64,000 bases of DNA from Bifidobacterium choladohabitans (GTDB lineage Bacteria > Actinomycetota > Actinomycetes > Actinomycetales > Bifidobacteriaceae): NCBI RefSeq assembly GCF_016102005.1, contig NZ_JACFPL010000004.1, positions 1 through 64,000 of the forward strand, read 5' to 3'. Both the position numbers and the translations under genes were made by a program. This document shows, in pieces, positions 35,672 to 47,020 of the stretch. Within the stretch, counting starts at the first letter, position 1; each line of letters begins with the position of its first letter. A model generated the notes under the pieces. The model ran no database searches. It saw only the letters and a list, made by a program, of their open reading frames with translations, and was not told the origin of the DNA.

Positions 35672-38095
35672 ATGAGTTTTTCGGCCGTCAATCCCGATCC
35701 TCCTCGTGCACAGCGTCGTCCTACCGATCGATGCTTCCATGGGGATCACTTCGAGGATCCATACGAGTGGATGCGCAACCGGGAGGATCCCGCCACCAAG
35801 GCCTACGTGCGTGACCAGAACCGTTACTGCCGGGAACGGCTCGCAGGTCAGGAGGGTCTGCGGGCCACCCTGCTCAAGGAGTTCACCGACCGGGTACAGC
35901 AGACCGACATGTCGGTGCCCACCCGGATGCATGGCTACTGGTACTTCTCCCGGACCCTCAAGGGTCAGGAGTATGGGGTGCAGTGCCGCCTGCCGGTGCG
36001 CGACCAGGATGACTGGGACCCTCCTGCTGTCCAGTCCGATGCAGCGCCTGGATCCATGCCGGGCGAGGAGGTCATCTTCGATGCCAACGCCGAGGCCAAG
36101 GGGCATGACTTTTTCTCCCTGGGATGCCTGGACCTGAGCGCCGACGGCCGGTGGATGCTCTATGGACTGGATACCAGGGGCAATGAGCGCTACGACCTGC
36201 GCATCCGCGATCTGACAGACGGCCGGGACCTGTCTGATCGTATCGACCAGGTCTCCTCCGGGGCGGTGCTGACCCCCGACGGCCGCTGGGTCTTCTATAC
36301 CGGCCTGGACAAGGCCTGGCGTCCGGACACGGTCTGGCGGCATAAGGTCGGTACTTCGGCCGACCAGGATGTCATGGTATACAAGGAGGACGATGAGCGT
36401 TTCTGGGTGGGGTTGGGCCTCAGCTACGACGAATCAGCCATGCTCGTAGCCACCGGGTCCAAGACCACCAGCGAGGTTCTCATGCTGGATCTGAAGGATC
36501 CGCAGGGCGAGTTTGTGCCCTTGATCCCCCGCAAGGAGGGGATCGAGTACGACATCAGCCTGGCCAGGTTCGAAAATGCCGGTCCGGCGGGACAGGACCT
36601 GCCGGTGGCCGTGGTCTACCACAATGTGAACAACCCCAATTTCGAGGTGGATCTGATTGATCTGCGCAGTCACCGTCCGCCCTTCCGTTTGGGGGAAGGG
36701 GTGCGGCTGGCCCAAGGCAGCCCCTATGGCTGCGAGCGCTCCGGAGACCTGGCCTCCCTGCCGCCCGAAAAGCCTTACCATGACCCGGGCAATCCCGCCA
36801 TTCTTCAAGGCGCTCGCGGACTGGGAATCGAGGGGCTGGGCATCCACCGCAGCTTTGTGGTTCTGACCTACCGGGCCGACAGCCTGCCTCATATGGCTGT
36901 CATCGCCAAGGATCAGGCACTTGAAGATCTGCGGGCGGGCCGGCCCTGGCGCTTCCATGAGGTCCTGCCCGACCAAGGAGGGGACGGCATCGACCGTCTC
37001 TATAGCATCGGCCCCACGGACAACCCCTCCTACCAGGCCCCCGGGCTGCGCTACATCCGGGGCAGCTATGGGACCCCGGCCGAGTTGCGGGAGCTGGATC
37101 CGGTCCGGGGTGTGGATCGGCTGCTCAAGCGGGCCCGGGTGCTGGGTGACTTCCGGCCCGAGCACTACGCCGAGCGTCGGGTTCTGGTCCGCGTCAGGGA
37201 TGGAGCCCTGGTGCCGGTTTCCCTGGTCTGGCGGCGGGGCATGCATCCGGCGCTGGATGCCGGCGGGCGGACCGGGTCCGATGACACGGTCATCCAGGCC
37301 CCCGACCATCCCGAGCGCCGTCCTTGGCCGGACCAGGATCCGGACAGGTCTGCACCCATGTTCATCACCGGGTATGGGGCCTACGAGATCAGCCAGGATC
37401 CGGGGTTTTCCACCGGCCGGCTCAGCCTGCTGGACCGAGGCGTGCTCTACGCCGTCCCCCATGTGCGCGGCGGCGGGGAGATGGGCCGCGCCTGGTACGA
37501 GCAGGGCCGCCGGCTGCACAAGGTCAACACCTTCCTGGACTTCATTGATGTGACCGCCGCACTGCAGGCCCAGGGCTGGGCGGATCCACGTCATACCGTG
37601 GCCAATGGCGGGTCGGCCGGCGGGCTGTTGATGGGGGCCGTGGCCAATATGGCTCCCCAGCTCTATGCCGGCATCGAGGCGGATGTGCCCTTCGTGGACG
37701 CGCTGACCAGCATCCTGGACCCGGATCTGCCGCTGACCGTGACCGAATGGGACGAGTGGGGAGACCCCCTGCATGATCAGCAGGTCTACCGGTACATGCG
37801 TTCCTACTCGCCCTACGAGAACGTTCCTGACGCTGATGGCAGGCGCCGGCTCTTCGGTAGCGACCACTTCCCCGCCATCCTGGTGACCACATCCATGAAC
37901 GATACCCGCGTGCTCTACGTGGAGCCCCTCAAGTGGGTGGCCAGGCTGCAGGAGCCGCAGGTGGGGGCCGATGCGCTGATCAGGATCGAGGTCCAGGCAG
38001 GCCACGGTGGCATCAGCGGACGCTACCGGCAATGGGAGGAGCTGGCCTTCGAGAACGCCTGGTGCCTGTCCATCATGGTCCCCGAAAGCCGCTGA
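35672..38095 (+). CDS. ptrB: Oligopeptidase B (prolyl-oligopeptidase family)
   Basis: Serine peptidase cleaving short peptides after basic residues. 807 residues: an N-terminal seven-bladed propeller from about 60 to 440, then an alpha/beta-hydrolase domain. S648 lies in NGGSAGG, the substrate-site region is YAVPHVRGGGEMGRAWYEQGR, and the terminal histidine is in QAGHGGISGRYRQWEE. The length exceeds the usual 680-710 because of insertions around 120-140 and 470-530. Substrate class inferred from the family. Confidence 0.88.
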   Translation: MSFSAVNPDPPRAQRRPTDRCFHGDHFEDPYEWMRNREDPATKAYVRDQNRYCRERLAGQEGLRATLLKEFTDRVQQTDMSVPTRMHGYWYFSRTLKGQEYGVQCRLPVRDQDDWDPPAVQSDAAPGSMPGEEVIFDANAEAKGHDFFSLGCLDLSADGRWMLYGLDTRGNERYDLRIRDLTDGRDLSDRIDQVSSGAVLTPDGRWVFYTGLDKAWRPDTVWRHKVGTSADQDVMVYKEDDERFWVGLGLSYDESAMLVATGSKTTSEVLMLDLKDPQGEFVPLIPRKEGIEYDISLARFENAGPAGQDLPVAVVYHNVNNPNFEVDLIDLRSHRPPFRLGEGVRLAQGSPYGCERSGDLASLPPEKPYHDPGNPAILQGARGLGIEGLGIHRSFVVLTYRADSLPHMAVIAKDQALEDLRAGRPWRFHEVLPDQGGDGIDRLYSIGPTDNPSYQAPGLRYIRGSYGTPAELRELDPVRGVDRLLKRARVLGDFRPEHYAERRVLVRVRDGALVPVSLVWRRGMHPALDAGGRTGSDDTVIQAPDHPERRPWPDQDPDRSAPMFITGYGAYEISQDPGFSTGRLSLLDRGVLYAVPHVRGGGEMGRAWYEQGRRLHKVNTFLDFIDVTAALQAQGWADPRHTVANGGSAGGLLMGAVANMAPQLYAGIEADVPFVDALTSILDPDLPLTVTEWDEWGDPLHDQQVYRYMRSYSPYENVPDADGRRRLFGSDHFPAILVTTSMNDTRVLYVEPLKWVARLQEPQVGADALIRIEVQAGHGGISGRYRQWEELAFENAWCLSIMVPESR

Positions 38096-38149
38096 TCCTG
38101 GTCTGTCCGGGATTCGGTCGGGGTCAGGAAAGGGCCCTGGCAGTCTCGT

Positions 38150-38161
38150 TATGCTCGGGGT
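38150..38161 (+). promoter_or_regulatory. -10 box abutting the leuB start codon
   Basis: TATGCT (38150-38155) is six bases before the ATG at 38162, consistent with a leaderless transcript. No -35 hexamer is convincing. Confidence 0.45.
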
Positions 38162-39205
38162 ATGACAAATAGCAAGCAGAAAACATATCACATTGCGGTC
38201 ATTGCCGGTGACGGCATCGGCAAGGAGATTGTTCCCCAAGCTCAGGCCGTTCTGGAGAAGGTCACCCGGGGCAAGGCCGACATTCGCTACGAGGACTTTG
38301 ACCTGGGCGCTGAGCGCTACCTGCGTGATGGAGCCGTTCTGCCAGACGAGGACCTGGACCGGCTCAAGCAGCAGGACGCCATCCTCCTGGGGGCCATCGG
38401 CGACCCCCGCATCAAGGCCGGCATCCTGGAGCGGGGACTGCTGCTCAAAATGCGTTTCGAGCTGGACCAGTACGTCAATCTGCGGCCTTCCAAGCTCTAC
38501 AAGGGGGTGGTGTCGCCCCTGGCCGACCCGGGCGACATCGATTTCGTGGTCGTGCGGGAGGGTACCGAGGGGCTCTACGCCGGGGCTGGCGGCTCCATTC
38601 GCCGGGGCACTCCCCAGGAGGTGGCCACCGAGGTTTCCATCAACACGGCCTACGGGGCGGAACGGGTCATCCGCTACGCCTTCCAGCTGGCCATGAAGCG
38701 TCGCCGCCGTCTGACCCTGGTCCACAAGAAGAACGTGCTGACCAATGCGGGAGACATGTGGCAGCGGCTGGTCGACCAGGTGGGCCAGGAGTATCCCGAT
38801 GTGGAGCGCGAATATCTGCACATCGATGCCTCCACCATATTCATGGTCACCGAGCCCAGCCGCTTCGACGTGATCGTGACCGACAACCTCTTCGGCGACA
38901 TCCTCACGGACGAGGCGGGGGCCGTGGTGGGAGGCGTGGGGTACTCGGCCTCCGGCTGCATCAACGCCTCAGGCACCTACCCATCCATGTTCGAACCCAT
39001 CCACGGATCCGCTCCTGACATAGCCGGCAAGGGGATCGCCAACCCCACGGCGGCCATTCTCTCGGCGGGAATGCTTCTGGATCATCTGGGCTTCGAGGAA
39101 GAGGCGGCCAGTATTGAGCGGGCCGTGGAGGACGACATCGAGCGCTCCGGCTCCACCCAGAGGAGCACCGAGCAGATCGGCAGGGATATTCTGGCTCGTC
39201 TGTGA
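38162..39205 (+). CDS. leuB: 3-isopropylmalate dehydrogenase
   Basis: NAD-dependent oxidative decarboxylation in leucine biosynthesis. Motifs: IAGDGIGKEI, LLGAIGDPR, VVREGTEGLYAG, TDNLFGDILTDEAG and EPIHGSAPDIAGKGIANP. 347 residues, normal. The gene stands apart from other leu genes. Isocitrate and tartrate dehydrogenases share the fold, but this sequence fits LeuB. Confidence 0.94.
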   Translation: MTNSKQKTYHIAVIAGDGIGKEIVPQAQAVLEKVTRGKADIRYEDFDLGAERYLRDGAVLPDEDLDRLKQQDAILLGAIGDPRIKAGILERGLLLKMRFELDQYVNLRPSKLYKGVVSPLADPGDIDFVVVREGTEGLYAGAGGSIRRGTPQEVATEVSINTAYGAERVIRYAFQLAMKRRRRLTLVHKKNVLTNAGDMWQRLVDQVGQEYPDVEREYLHIDASTIFMVTEPSRFDVIVTDNLFGDILTDEAGAVVGGVGYSASGCINASGTYPSMFEPIHGSAPDIAGKGIANPTAAILSAGMLLDHLGFEEEAASIERAVEDDIERSGSTQRSTEQIGRDILARL

Positions 39206-41412
<2,207 letters not shown>

Positions 41413-41438
41413 CCCGGCAAGGGGTTGATATGTGTGGG

Positions 41439-41444
41439 TATAAT
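41439..41444 (+). promoter_or_regulatory. -10 hexamer of the Crp-family gene
   Basis: Consensus TATAAT about 92 bases before the start codon, giving a leader of about 85 bases. A -35 hexamer at the right spacing is not obvious. Confidence 0.4.
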
Positions 41445-41535
41445 CGTGCTCAGTCGCGTCGAACCCGGCGTGAGGTCATCAACCATGCGTGAGTCGGTGC
41501 AGACCCGCCAGACATGGCGAAAAGGAGTGCGGAGT

Positions 41536-42255
41536 ATGGCGGTTCACAAGCCCAACGAGATTCCCGATGACGGGAACGCCCTCAGGCAGACCGCCTTATT
41601 CAAACAGGTGCCCAGGCTGGATGCCGATCAGCTTTTGGACAGCATGCACGAGTCCACCTACGCCAAGGGGTCCACGGTCTTTCGACAGGGGGACACCGAC
41701 CACCGCATGTATCTGCTGGAGGAGGGCCGGGTCAAGCTGGTCCGCCAGTCGCCCGACCGTCGCATCCAGCTGCTCAGCATCCACGGGCGCGGGGAGATCC
41801 TGGGTGAGATTCCCGTCTTTGACCCCTCTGGCGGGCCGCGTACCGCCTCGGCCGTTGTCATGGTCAACAAGACCAAGGTGGCTGCCCTGGACCACGATGC
41901 CCTCTTCGACTGGCTCAACCAGCATCCCAAGGTGGCTGTGGACATGCTTCAGGTGCTGGCCCACCGACTGCGGACCGACAACGAGCGCATCTCCGACCTG
42001 GTCTTCCTGGACGTGCCGGCCCGCCTGGCCAAGACCCTGCTGGATCTGGCCACACGCTTCGGCGAACCCTTCGAGCAGGGGCTGATGGTTCCTTACGACC
42101 TGACTCAGGAGGAGCTGGCCCAGCTGGTCGGTGCCTCACGAGAGACCGTCAACAAGGCTCTGATGGACTTCTCCAACCGGGGATGGATCTCTCGCAAAGG
42201 CCGCACCATCATCATTTTCCAGCCCGGACCGCTGATTCGACGCTCGCGCATGTGA
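41536..42255 (+). CDS. Crp/Fnr-family transcriptional regulator
   Basis: A 239-residue regulator. The cyclic-nucleotide-binding beta-roll covers about residues 20-140 (FRQGDTDHRMYLLEEGRVKL; GRGEILGEIPVFDPSGGPRTASA), and the winged helix-turn-helix lies at about 185-220 (LTQEELAQLVGASRETVNKAL). GEIPxxx...RTASA resembles the phosphate-binding cassette, so a cyclic nucleotide could be the ligand. AAAAGGAG precedes the ATG. It is followed by a penicillin-binding protein gene with its own promoter-like box. Confidence 0.88.
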   Translation: MAVHKPNEIPDDGNALRQTALFKQVPRLDADQLLDSMHESTYAKGSTVFRQGDTDHRMYLLEEGRVKLVRQSPDRRIQLLSIHGRGEILGEIPVFDPSGGPRTASAVVMVNKTKVAALDHDALFDWLNQHPKVAVDMLQVLAHRLRTDNERISDLVFLDVPARLAKTLLDLATRFGEPFEQGLMVPYDLTQEELAQLVGASRETVNKALMDFSNRGWISRKGRTIIIFQPGPLIRRSRM

Positions 42256-42283
42256 ACGCCACTGTTCGGTAGAGCCGACGGCC

Positions 42284-42296
42284 TAGGATGGAGACC
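42284..42296 (+). promoter_or_regulatory. -10 box fused to ribosome-binding site of the PBP gene
   Basis: TAGGAT (42284-42289) overlaps TGGAGACC and the ATG at 42297, seven bases later. The in-frame ATG 42288 lies inside the -10 box and is not the likely start. Confidence 0.45.
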
Positions 42297-44582
42297 ATGC
42301 CCGAACAAAAGAAATCCATGTCGGTCAGGCGCTTCTTCACGCTGCTGCTGGCTTACCTCATCTTCTGCGTCGCAGGTGGCGTGGTCGTCTCTGGTTTCCT
42401 GTTCCCCGCTGTCTTCGGCATCAACGCCGCCTCCAGGAATCTGATGCCTGCCCTGAAGACGGACAACATCGACTTCAACGTCAACGATCTGCCCCAGCAG
42501 TCCCGCCTCTACGCCTCCGACGGGCATACGGTCATCGCCACCTTCTATGCGCAGAACAGAATCGTGGTGCCCATCAAGGACGTCTCCGACTACATGCAGA
42601 AGGCCGTGGTGGCCCGCGAGGACCGTCGTTTCTTCGAGCATGCCGGCGTGGACACCCAGGGCGTGCTCAGGGCCTTCATCCAGACCTACATCAAACAGGG
42701 CGACACCCAGGGAGGCTCCTCCCTGACGCAGCAGTATGTCAAGAATGTGCTCATGAGCCAGGCTGAGGAGAACAACGACCCCATCGCCGAGTACCACGCC
42801 CAGGAGGAGACCATAGCCCGCAAGATGCGGGAGATGCTGATTGCGGTGCAGATGGAGAAGAAGTACTCCAAGGCCGAGATTCTTCAAGGGTATTTGAACA
42901 TAGCTCAGTTCGGCACCAACGTTTACGGGGTTGAGTCGGCGGCCAGGCGCTACTTCAGCAAGTCGGCCAAGGACCTGGATCCGGGCGAAGCCGCCACCAT
43001 CGCCGCCGTGACCAAGAATCCCGCCCGCTTCGATCCAACCGTCAATATCAAGGCCTCCCAGGAGCAGCGGGACATCGTCCTGGATCTGATGCGTCAGGAG
43101 AACTACATCACCCAGCGCCAGTATGACGAGAACAAGGCCAAGCCTCTGGACCAGATGCTGCACGTGCAGTCGGTCGATGCCGGATGCCAGGCGGCTGGGG
43201 ACGCAGCCTTCTTCTGCGATTACGTGACCAAGCAGATCCTCAACTCCAAGGAGTTCGGCAAGAGCCAGGAGGAGCGCAACAAGCTCCTCAAGGAGGGCGG
43301 CCTGGATATTTACACCACCATGGACGTCAACGCCAACGCTGCAGCCATGAAGGCGGCCCGGGACACCATCCCCGTCGATGATCGAAGCGGCTTCGAGGTC
43401 ACGATAGCCTCCATCCGCCCGGGCACAGGCGAGGTCCTGGGCTTCGGCATCAACCGCATCTACGATGCCACCCAGGACTCGGGCGGCGGCACACGAACGG
43501 CCATCAACTACGCTGTGGATCAGGTCGACGGCGGCGGCTGGGGTTTCCCTGTGGGATCGACCTGGAAGCCCATCAACCTGGTGTCCTGGATGAAGGCCGG
43601 CAAATCCATCAACCAGCCCCTGCGCACCTCCACCAGCTACCCTCAGACCTCCTTCGCCTGCAAGATGGCGGACGGCACCCCCTACGGGTTCGGCACCGGC
43701 AGTTGGCATGTGGAGAACTCCGGCGGCGGCACCACATCTCCGGAGACCCCCCTGCAGGGTCTGGTGCGTTCGCACAACACCACCCAGGCCTCCATGGCCC
43801 AGCAGATCGGTCTGTGCACCATAGCCGATACGGCCAAGGAGATGGGCTACCACAATTCGCCCAAGGATCAGATGGACATCCACTCGGTCAACACCTTCCA
43901 GCCGCCTATGGTCATTGGTGCGGTCCAGGCCTCCCCGCTGACCATGGCCAACGTCTACGCCACCATCGCCGCCAAGGGGGTGGCCTGCAGCCCCATAGCC
44001 ATGACCAAGGTGATCGACAAGAACGGCAAGTCCGTCAAGGTGCCCAAGGCCAACTGCCATCAGGCCATCGATCCGGGCATCGCCGAGACCGCCGCCTATG
44101 CACTCAACCAGGGCGTTGTCCAGCCAGGAGGCGAGGCATCCACGACCCAGCTGGACGGGGGACGCAAGACCTTCGCCAAGACCGGCACCCATGAGGACAA
44201 GTACATGCTGACCGGCGGATTCGTGCCCCAGGTGGCCGCCTTCGTCACCGTGGGCAATGCGGAGGGTCAGGTCTCCTTCACCAACAGGACCATCAACGGA
44301 AGGTCCATGCACACCTGGTACGGCATGTATATCGCCACCCCGGCCTGGAAGGACTTCATGAACACCTACCTGGCCGCAGCCAATATCCAGCCGGACAACT
44401 CCTATGGCAATCCCGATCCCCGGTTCACCGGCGGGGTCCAGCAGCCTCAGCCGTCCCAGCAGTCCCAGCAACGGTCCTCGGGCAGACAACGGCAGAGCTA
44501 CCGTCACAGCCAAGGAGGTCAAGAAGGCAACCAGCGGACCAGTCAGGACCAGTCGCAGACGGTGGATTCGCCGGAGGACTAG
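42297..44582 (+). CDS. Class A penicillin-binding protein
   Basis: Bifunctional peptidoglycan glycosyltransferase and transpeptidase, membrane-anchored by one N-terminal helix (about 13-38). The glycosyltransferase domain shows VVAREDRRFFEHAGVD and GGSSLTQQYVKN. The transpeptidase domain shows GSTWKPIN (catalytic Ser and Lys), SHN and KTGTHE. The C-terminal 50 residues are a disordered Gln/Ser/Arg-rich tail. 761 residues. The start is the ATG at 42297; upstream ATG 42288 falls in the promoter box. Confidence 0.94.
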   Translation: MPEQKKSMSVRRFFTLLLAYLIFCVAGGVVVSGFLFPAVFGINAASRNLMPALKTDNIDFNVNDLPQQSRLYASDGHTVIATFYAQNRIVVPIKDVSDYMQKAVVAREDRRFFEHAGVDTQGVLRAFIQTYIKQGDTQGGSSLTQQYVKNVLMSQAEENNDPIAEYHAQEETIARKMREMLIAVQMEKKYSKAEILQGYLNIAQFGTNVYGVESAARRYFSKSAKDLDPGEAATIAAVTKNPARFDPTVNIKASQEQRDIVLDLMRQENYITQRQYDENKAKPLDQMLHVQSVDAGCQAAGDAAFFCDYVTKQILNSKEFGKSQEERNKLLKEGGLDIYTTMDVNANAAAMKAARDTIPVDDRSGFEVTIASIRPGTGEVLGFGINRIYDATQDSGGGTRTAINYAVDQVDGGGWGFPVGSTWKPINLVSWMKAGKSINQPLRTSTSYPQTSFACKMADGTPYGFGTGSWHVENSGGGTTSPETPLQGLVRSHNTTQASMAQQIGLCTIADTAKEMGYHNSPKDQMDIHSVNTFQPPMVIGAVQASPLTMANVYATIAAKGVACSPIAMTKVIDKNGKSVKVPKANCHQAIDPGIAETAAYALNQGVVQPGGEASTTQLDGGRKTFAKTGTHEDKYMLTGGFVPQVAAFVTVGNAEGQVSFTNRTINGRSMHTWYGMYIATPAWKDFMNTYLAAANIQPDNSYGNPDPRFTGGVQQPQPSQQSQQRSSGRQRQSYRHSQGGQEGNQRTSQDQSQTVDSPED

Positions 44583-44592
44583 GGCCTGTGCC

Positions 44593-44605
44593 TACAATGG
44601 AGACC
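44593..44605 (+). promoter_or_regulatory. -10 box before the leader ORF of the OYE gene
   Basis: TACAAT (44593-44598) is followed by GGAGACC and the ATG of a 21-codon ORF at 44606. The layout is the same as before the PBP gene. Confidence 0.45.
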
Positions 44606-44671
44606 ATGAGGGATTCGTCAACGGGCGGACCACGAGGGGTGCGGCCGCCCGCCGGGAGAGGCAGGAACTGA
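44606..44671 (+). CDS. 21-residue leader ORF overlapping the OYE start
   Basis: Reads MRDSSTGGPRGVRPPAGRGR plus N, then TGA. The stop shares its A with the ATG of the flavin oxidoreductase gene (TGATG at 44669-44673), an arrangement typical of translational coupling. A GGAG lies five bases before its ATG, and a -10-like TACAAT before that. The peptide is basic and Gly/Pro/Arg-rich, with no match I recognise. It could be a coupling or attenuation leader, or accidental. Confidence 0.45.
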   Translation: MRDSSTGGPRGVRPPAGRGRN

Positions 44672-46032
44672 TGGTCCAGGAATACTCAGAGCTGGATGAC
44701 AAGGCCCCTCGGGCCGACAGCCGGGTCAAGGAAGATCAGGCGATGCCAGGGCCGGTGAGCGGCTCCGGCAGGCTGGATGTCTCCAAACCGATCCGGCCCT
44801 TCGAGTCGGATGCTGCCGACGGAAAGAAGAAGGCTGGCAAGGCTGCCAAGGGGGTCAAATCGGCCAAGAAGGGCAAGAAGGACAAAAGGTCCAAAAAGGC
44901 TGGGAAATCAAAATCAGGCAGAAGGCGGGAGAGGGCCCTGCCTGCGCTCTTCCAGCCCATGGAACTGCGCGACCAGCATATCCGCAACAGGATCTGGATG
45001 CCGCCCATGGACACCTATTCGGCCCTGCGGCACGACGGGGTTCCTACCAACTTCCACTACCAGCACTATGTGTCCCGGGCCCTGGGCGGCTTCGGAGTCG
45101 TCATTGGGGAGGCCACGGCCGTCAATCCCCAGGGGCGGATTTCGCCCTGCGATGTGGGACTGTGGAACGACGAGCAGACCAGGGCCTGGCAGGGCATCGT
45201 CCGGGATGTCAAGGCCGCCGGGGCAGTGCCCATCGTCCAGCTCAACCACTCTGGTCGCAAGGGTTCCTCCGGGTGCTCCTCCATGGGCTACATCAACGCC
45301 ACCGTGCCCGTGGCCGAGGGCGGCTGGCAACCTGTAGGCCCAAGCCCCATCGCCTTTGGGCGGATGGCGGTCCCCGTCCAGCTTTCGCGGGCCCAGATAG
45401 CCTCCATCGTGGCCGACTTCCGCTCCGCTGCCGTGCGAGCCGTTCAGGCCGGCTTCCTGGCAGTGGAGCTGCATGCCGCCCACGGCTACCTGCTCTCCCA
45501 ATTCCTTGATCCCCTGATCAACCGACGAAACGACGAGTACGGGGGCGACCTGTCCGGCAGGATGCGCCTGCTGATCCAGGTGACCGATGCCGTGCGCGAG
45601 GTCATTCCCTCGGGCATGCCCCTGCTGGTGCGCATGTCCGCCACCGACTGGGCCACCGGCGGTTGGGGCCTGGACGAGACCATCCGCACTGCCAAGGTGC
45701 TCAAGCTGCATGGGGTGGACCTGATTGACGTTTCCACCGGGGGTCTGGTGCCAGGCGTGAAGATTCCGGCCGCTCCCAACTACCAGGTGCCCTTCTCCTA
45801 CCAGGTGCGCAGCCAGGTGCTGATTCCCACCACTGCGGTGGGGCTGATCACCAAGCCCAGGCAGGCTGATCGGATCGTGCGCAAGGGCCTGGCCGATGCG
45901 GTCGAGATCGGTCGAGCTTGCCTGCGCGACCCCTACTGGCCGCTCAGGGCCGCCTACAAACTGGGGCTGTCCGCTCAGCAGGCCCCCTACCCTGAGCCTT
46001 ACCGGCGCGGGGCCTACGGCATCGCACGCTGA
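44671..46032 (+). CDS. Old-yellow-enzyme-type NADH:flavin oxidoreductase
   Basis: FMN-dependent oxidoreductase of the OYE family (TIM barrel), substrate unknown. Core motifs: MPPMDTYSA, PIVQLNHSGRKGS, FLAVELHAAHGYLLSQFLDP, NRRNDEYGGDL and VGLITKPRQADRIV. There is no 4Fe-4S cysteine cluster and no second flavin domain, so it is the short type. The first 90 residues are unusual: acidic, then a lysine-rich stretch (KKAGKAAKGVKSAKKGKKDKR), absent from typical OYE proteins. It begins at ATG 44671, coupled to a 21-codon leader ORF. GT2 follows after eight bases, so they may share a transcript. Confidence 0.88.
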   Translation: MVQEYSELDDKAPRADSRVKEDQAMPGPVSGSGRLDVSKPIRPFESDAADGKKKAGKAAKGVKSAKKGKKDKRSKKAGKSKSGRRRERALPALFQPMELRDQHIRNRIWMPPMDTYSALRHDGVPTNFHYQHYVSRALGGFGVVIGEATAVNPQGRISPCDVGLWNDEQTRAWQGIVRDVKAAGAVPIVQLNHSGRKGSSGCSSMGYINATVPVAEGGWQPVGPSPIAFGRMAVPVQLSRAQIASIVADFRSAAVRAVQAGFLAVELHAAHGYLLSQFLDPLINRRNDEYGGDLSGRMRLLIQVTDAVREVIPSGMPLLVRMSATDWATGGWGLDETIRTAKVLKLHGVDLIDVSTGGLVPGVKIPAAPNYQVPFSYQVRSQVLIPTTAVGLITKPRQADRIVRKGLADAVEIGRACLRDPYWPLRAAYKLGLSAQQAPYPEPYRRGAYGIAR

Positions 46033-46040
46033 GAGCGGCC

Positions 46041-46784
46041 ATGGACGTTGTTCGTGGCGGAGCAGGGATCGTTGTGGTCATGCCCACCTACCAGGAGGCT
46101 GACAACATCGGGGTGACCCTTCCTCGGCTTTTGGCATGCTGCCCCGAGGTCGATGTCCTGGTCGTCGACGACAACTCGCCGGACGGCACCGGCGCCCTGG
46201 CTGAGGATATGGCCAGTGGCAATCCTCGCGTGCACGTCATCCATCGGCATGCCCGCCGCGGGTTGGGTCCAGCCTACGTACAGGGGTTCCGTTGGTCGCT
46301 GGAGCATGGCTATGACCTGATCTGCGAGATGGATATGGACGGTTCCCACCGACCTCAGGATCTGGCCAGGATGCTGGCTGTGGCCCGAGGAGAAACGCAT
46401 CCGGGCTTGGTCATCGGCTCGCGCAGGGTGCGCGGAGGCCGCACTCAACACTGGCCCTGGCATCGGGATTTGATCTCGCGCGCGGGATCCTGGTATGCCC
46501 GCACCGCCCTGGGATCCTCGGTAAGGGACATGACCGCCGGCCTGCGGGTCTATCGAGCGGACGTGTTGAGGCGGATCGATCTGGGAAGGGTCCGATCCAG
46601 CGGCTATGTCTTCCAGGTGGATATGTTGCGCCGAGTCCAGGCCATGGGCGTCAGTGTGGTCGAAGTGCCTATAGTCTTCGTGGAGCGGGTTCGCGGCAGC
46701 TCGAAGATGGATGCCGGGATCGTGCTGGAGGCCATGGCACAGGTGACGCTGTGGGGACTTGAACGGTTGACCCGTCGAAACTGA
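46041..46784 (+). CDS. Polyprenol-phosphate mannose synthase-like glycosyltransferase (GT2)
   Basis: Transfers mannose from GDP-mannose to a polyprenyl phosphate on the inner membrane face, providing a donor for surface mannosylation. The 247-residue GT-A fold shows VVVMPTYQEADNI, VLVVDDNSPDGT, the DxD-type MDMDGSHRP and the conserved IGSRRVRGG...W and SGYVFQVDMLRR. There is no C-terminal membrane domain, as in actinobacterial Ppm1 catalytic domains. GDP-mannose would come from manC at 1475. Substrate assignment is by family. Confidence 0.87.
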   Translation: MDVVRGGAGIVVVMPTYQEADNIGVTLPRLLACCPEVDVLVVDDNSPDGTGALAEDMASGNPRVHVIHRHARRGLGPAYVQGFRWSLEHGYDLICEMDMDGSHRPQDLARMLAVARGETHPGLVIGSRRVRGGRTQHWPWHRDLISRAGSWYARTALGSSVRDMTAGLRVYRADVLRRIDLGRVRSSGYVFQVDMLRRVQAMGVSVVEVPIVFVERVRGSSKMDAGIVLEAMAQVTLWGLERLTRRN

Positions 46785-46984
46785 CATTGGCTCATATTCG
46801 TGTTCGTTTTCATAAGCGACCCTGCAGGCCTTGTTGGGACTTTAAAGGACAAATTACACTTCGGTGATTGGATTTCTGTAAGAGTCCTGGCAAGCCTCAG
46901 GTGTATGGAAGAATGGTCCCAGTATCTGAGAAATGTCGATTTTCGCCCTTGCATCTGGGCAGCGACCGCAGTCCGATTGCCAGC

Positions 46985-47014
46985 TTGCCAATTTGGGCGA
47001 ATGTGTGCGATAAT
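46985..47014 (+). promoter_or_regulatory. Promoter of the DeoR gene
   Basis: TTGCCA (46985-46990), 18 bases, GATAAT (47009-47014), then six bases to the ATG at 47021, so the transcript is probably leaderless. It is the best -35/-10 pair among the leaderless candidates in this window. Confidence 0.55.
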
Positions 47015-47020
47015 GTTCGA

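Noticed and set aside
36434-38821. Minus-strand frame of about 795 codons over ptrB and leuB
   Set aside because: It spans two real plus-strand genes and an intergenic gap, and its translation lacks any motif.
42105-44522. Minus-strand frame of about 805 codons over the PBP gene
   Set aside because: Shadow of a real gene with clear GT51 and transpeptidase motifs on the plus strand.
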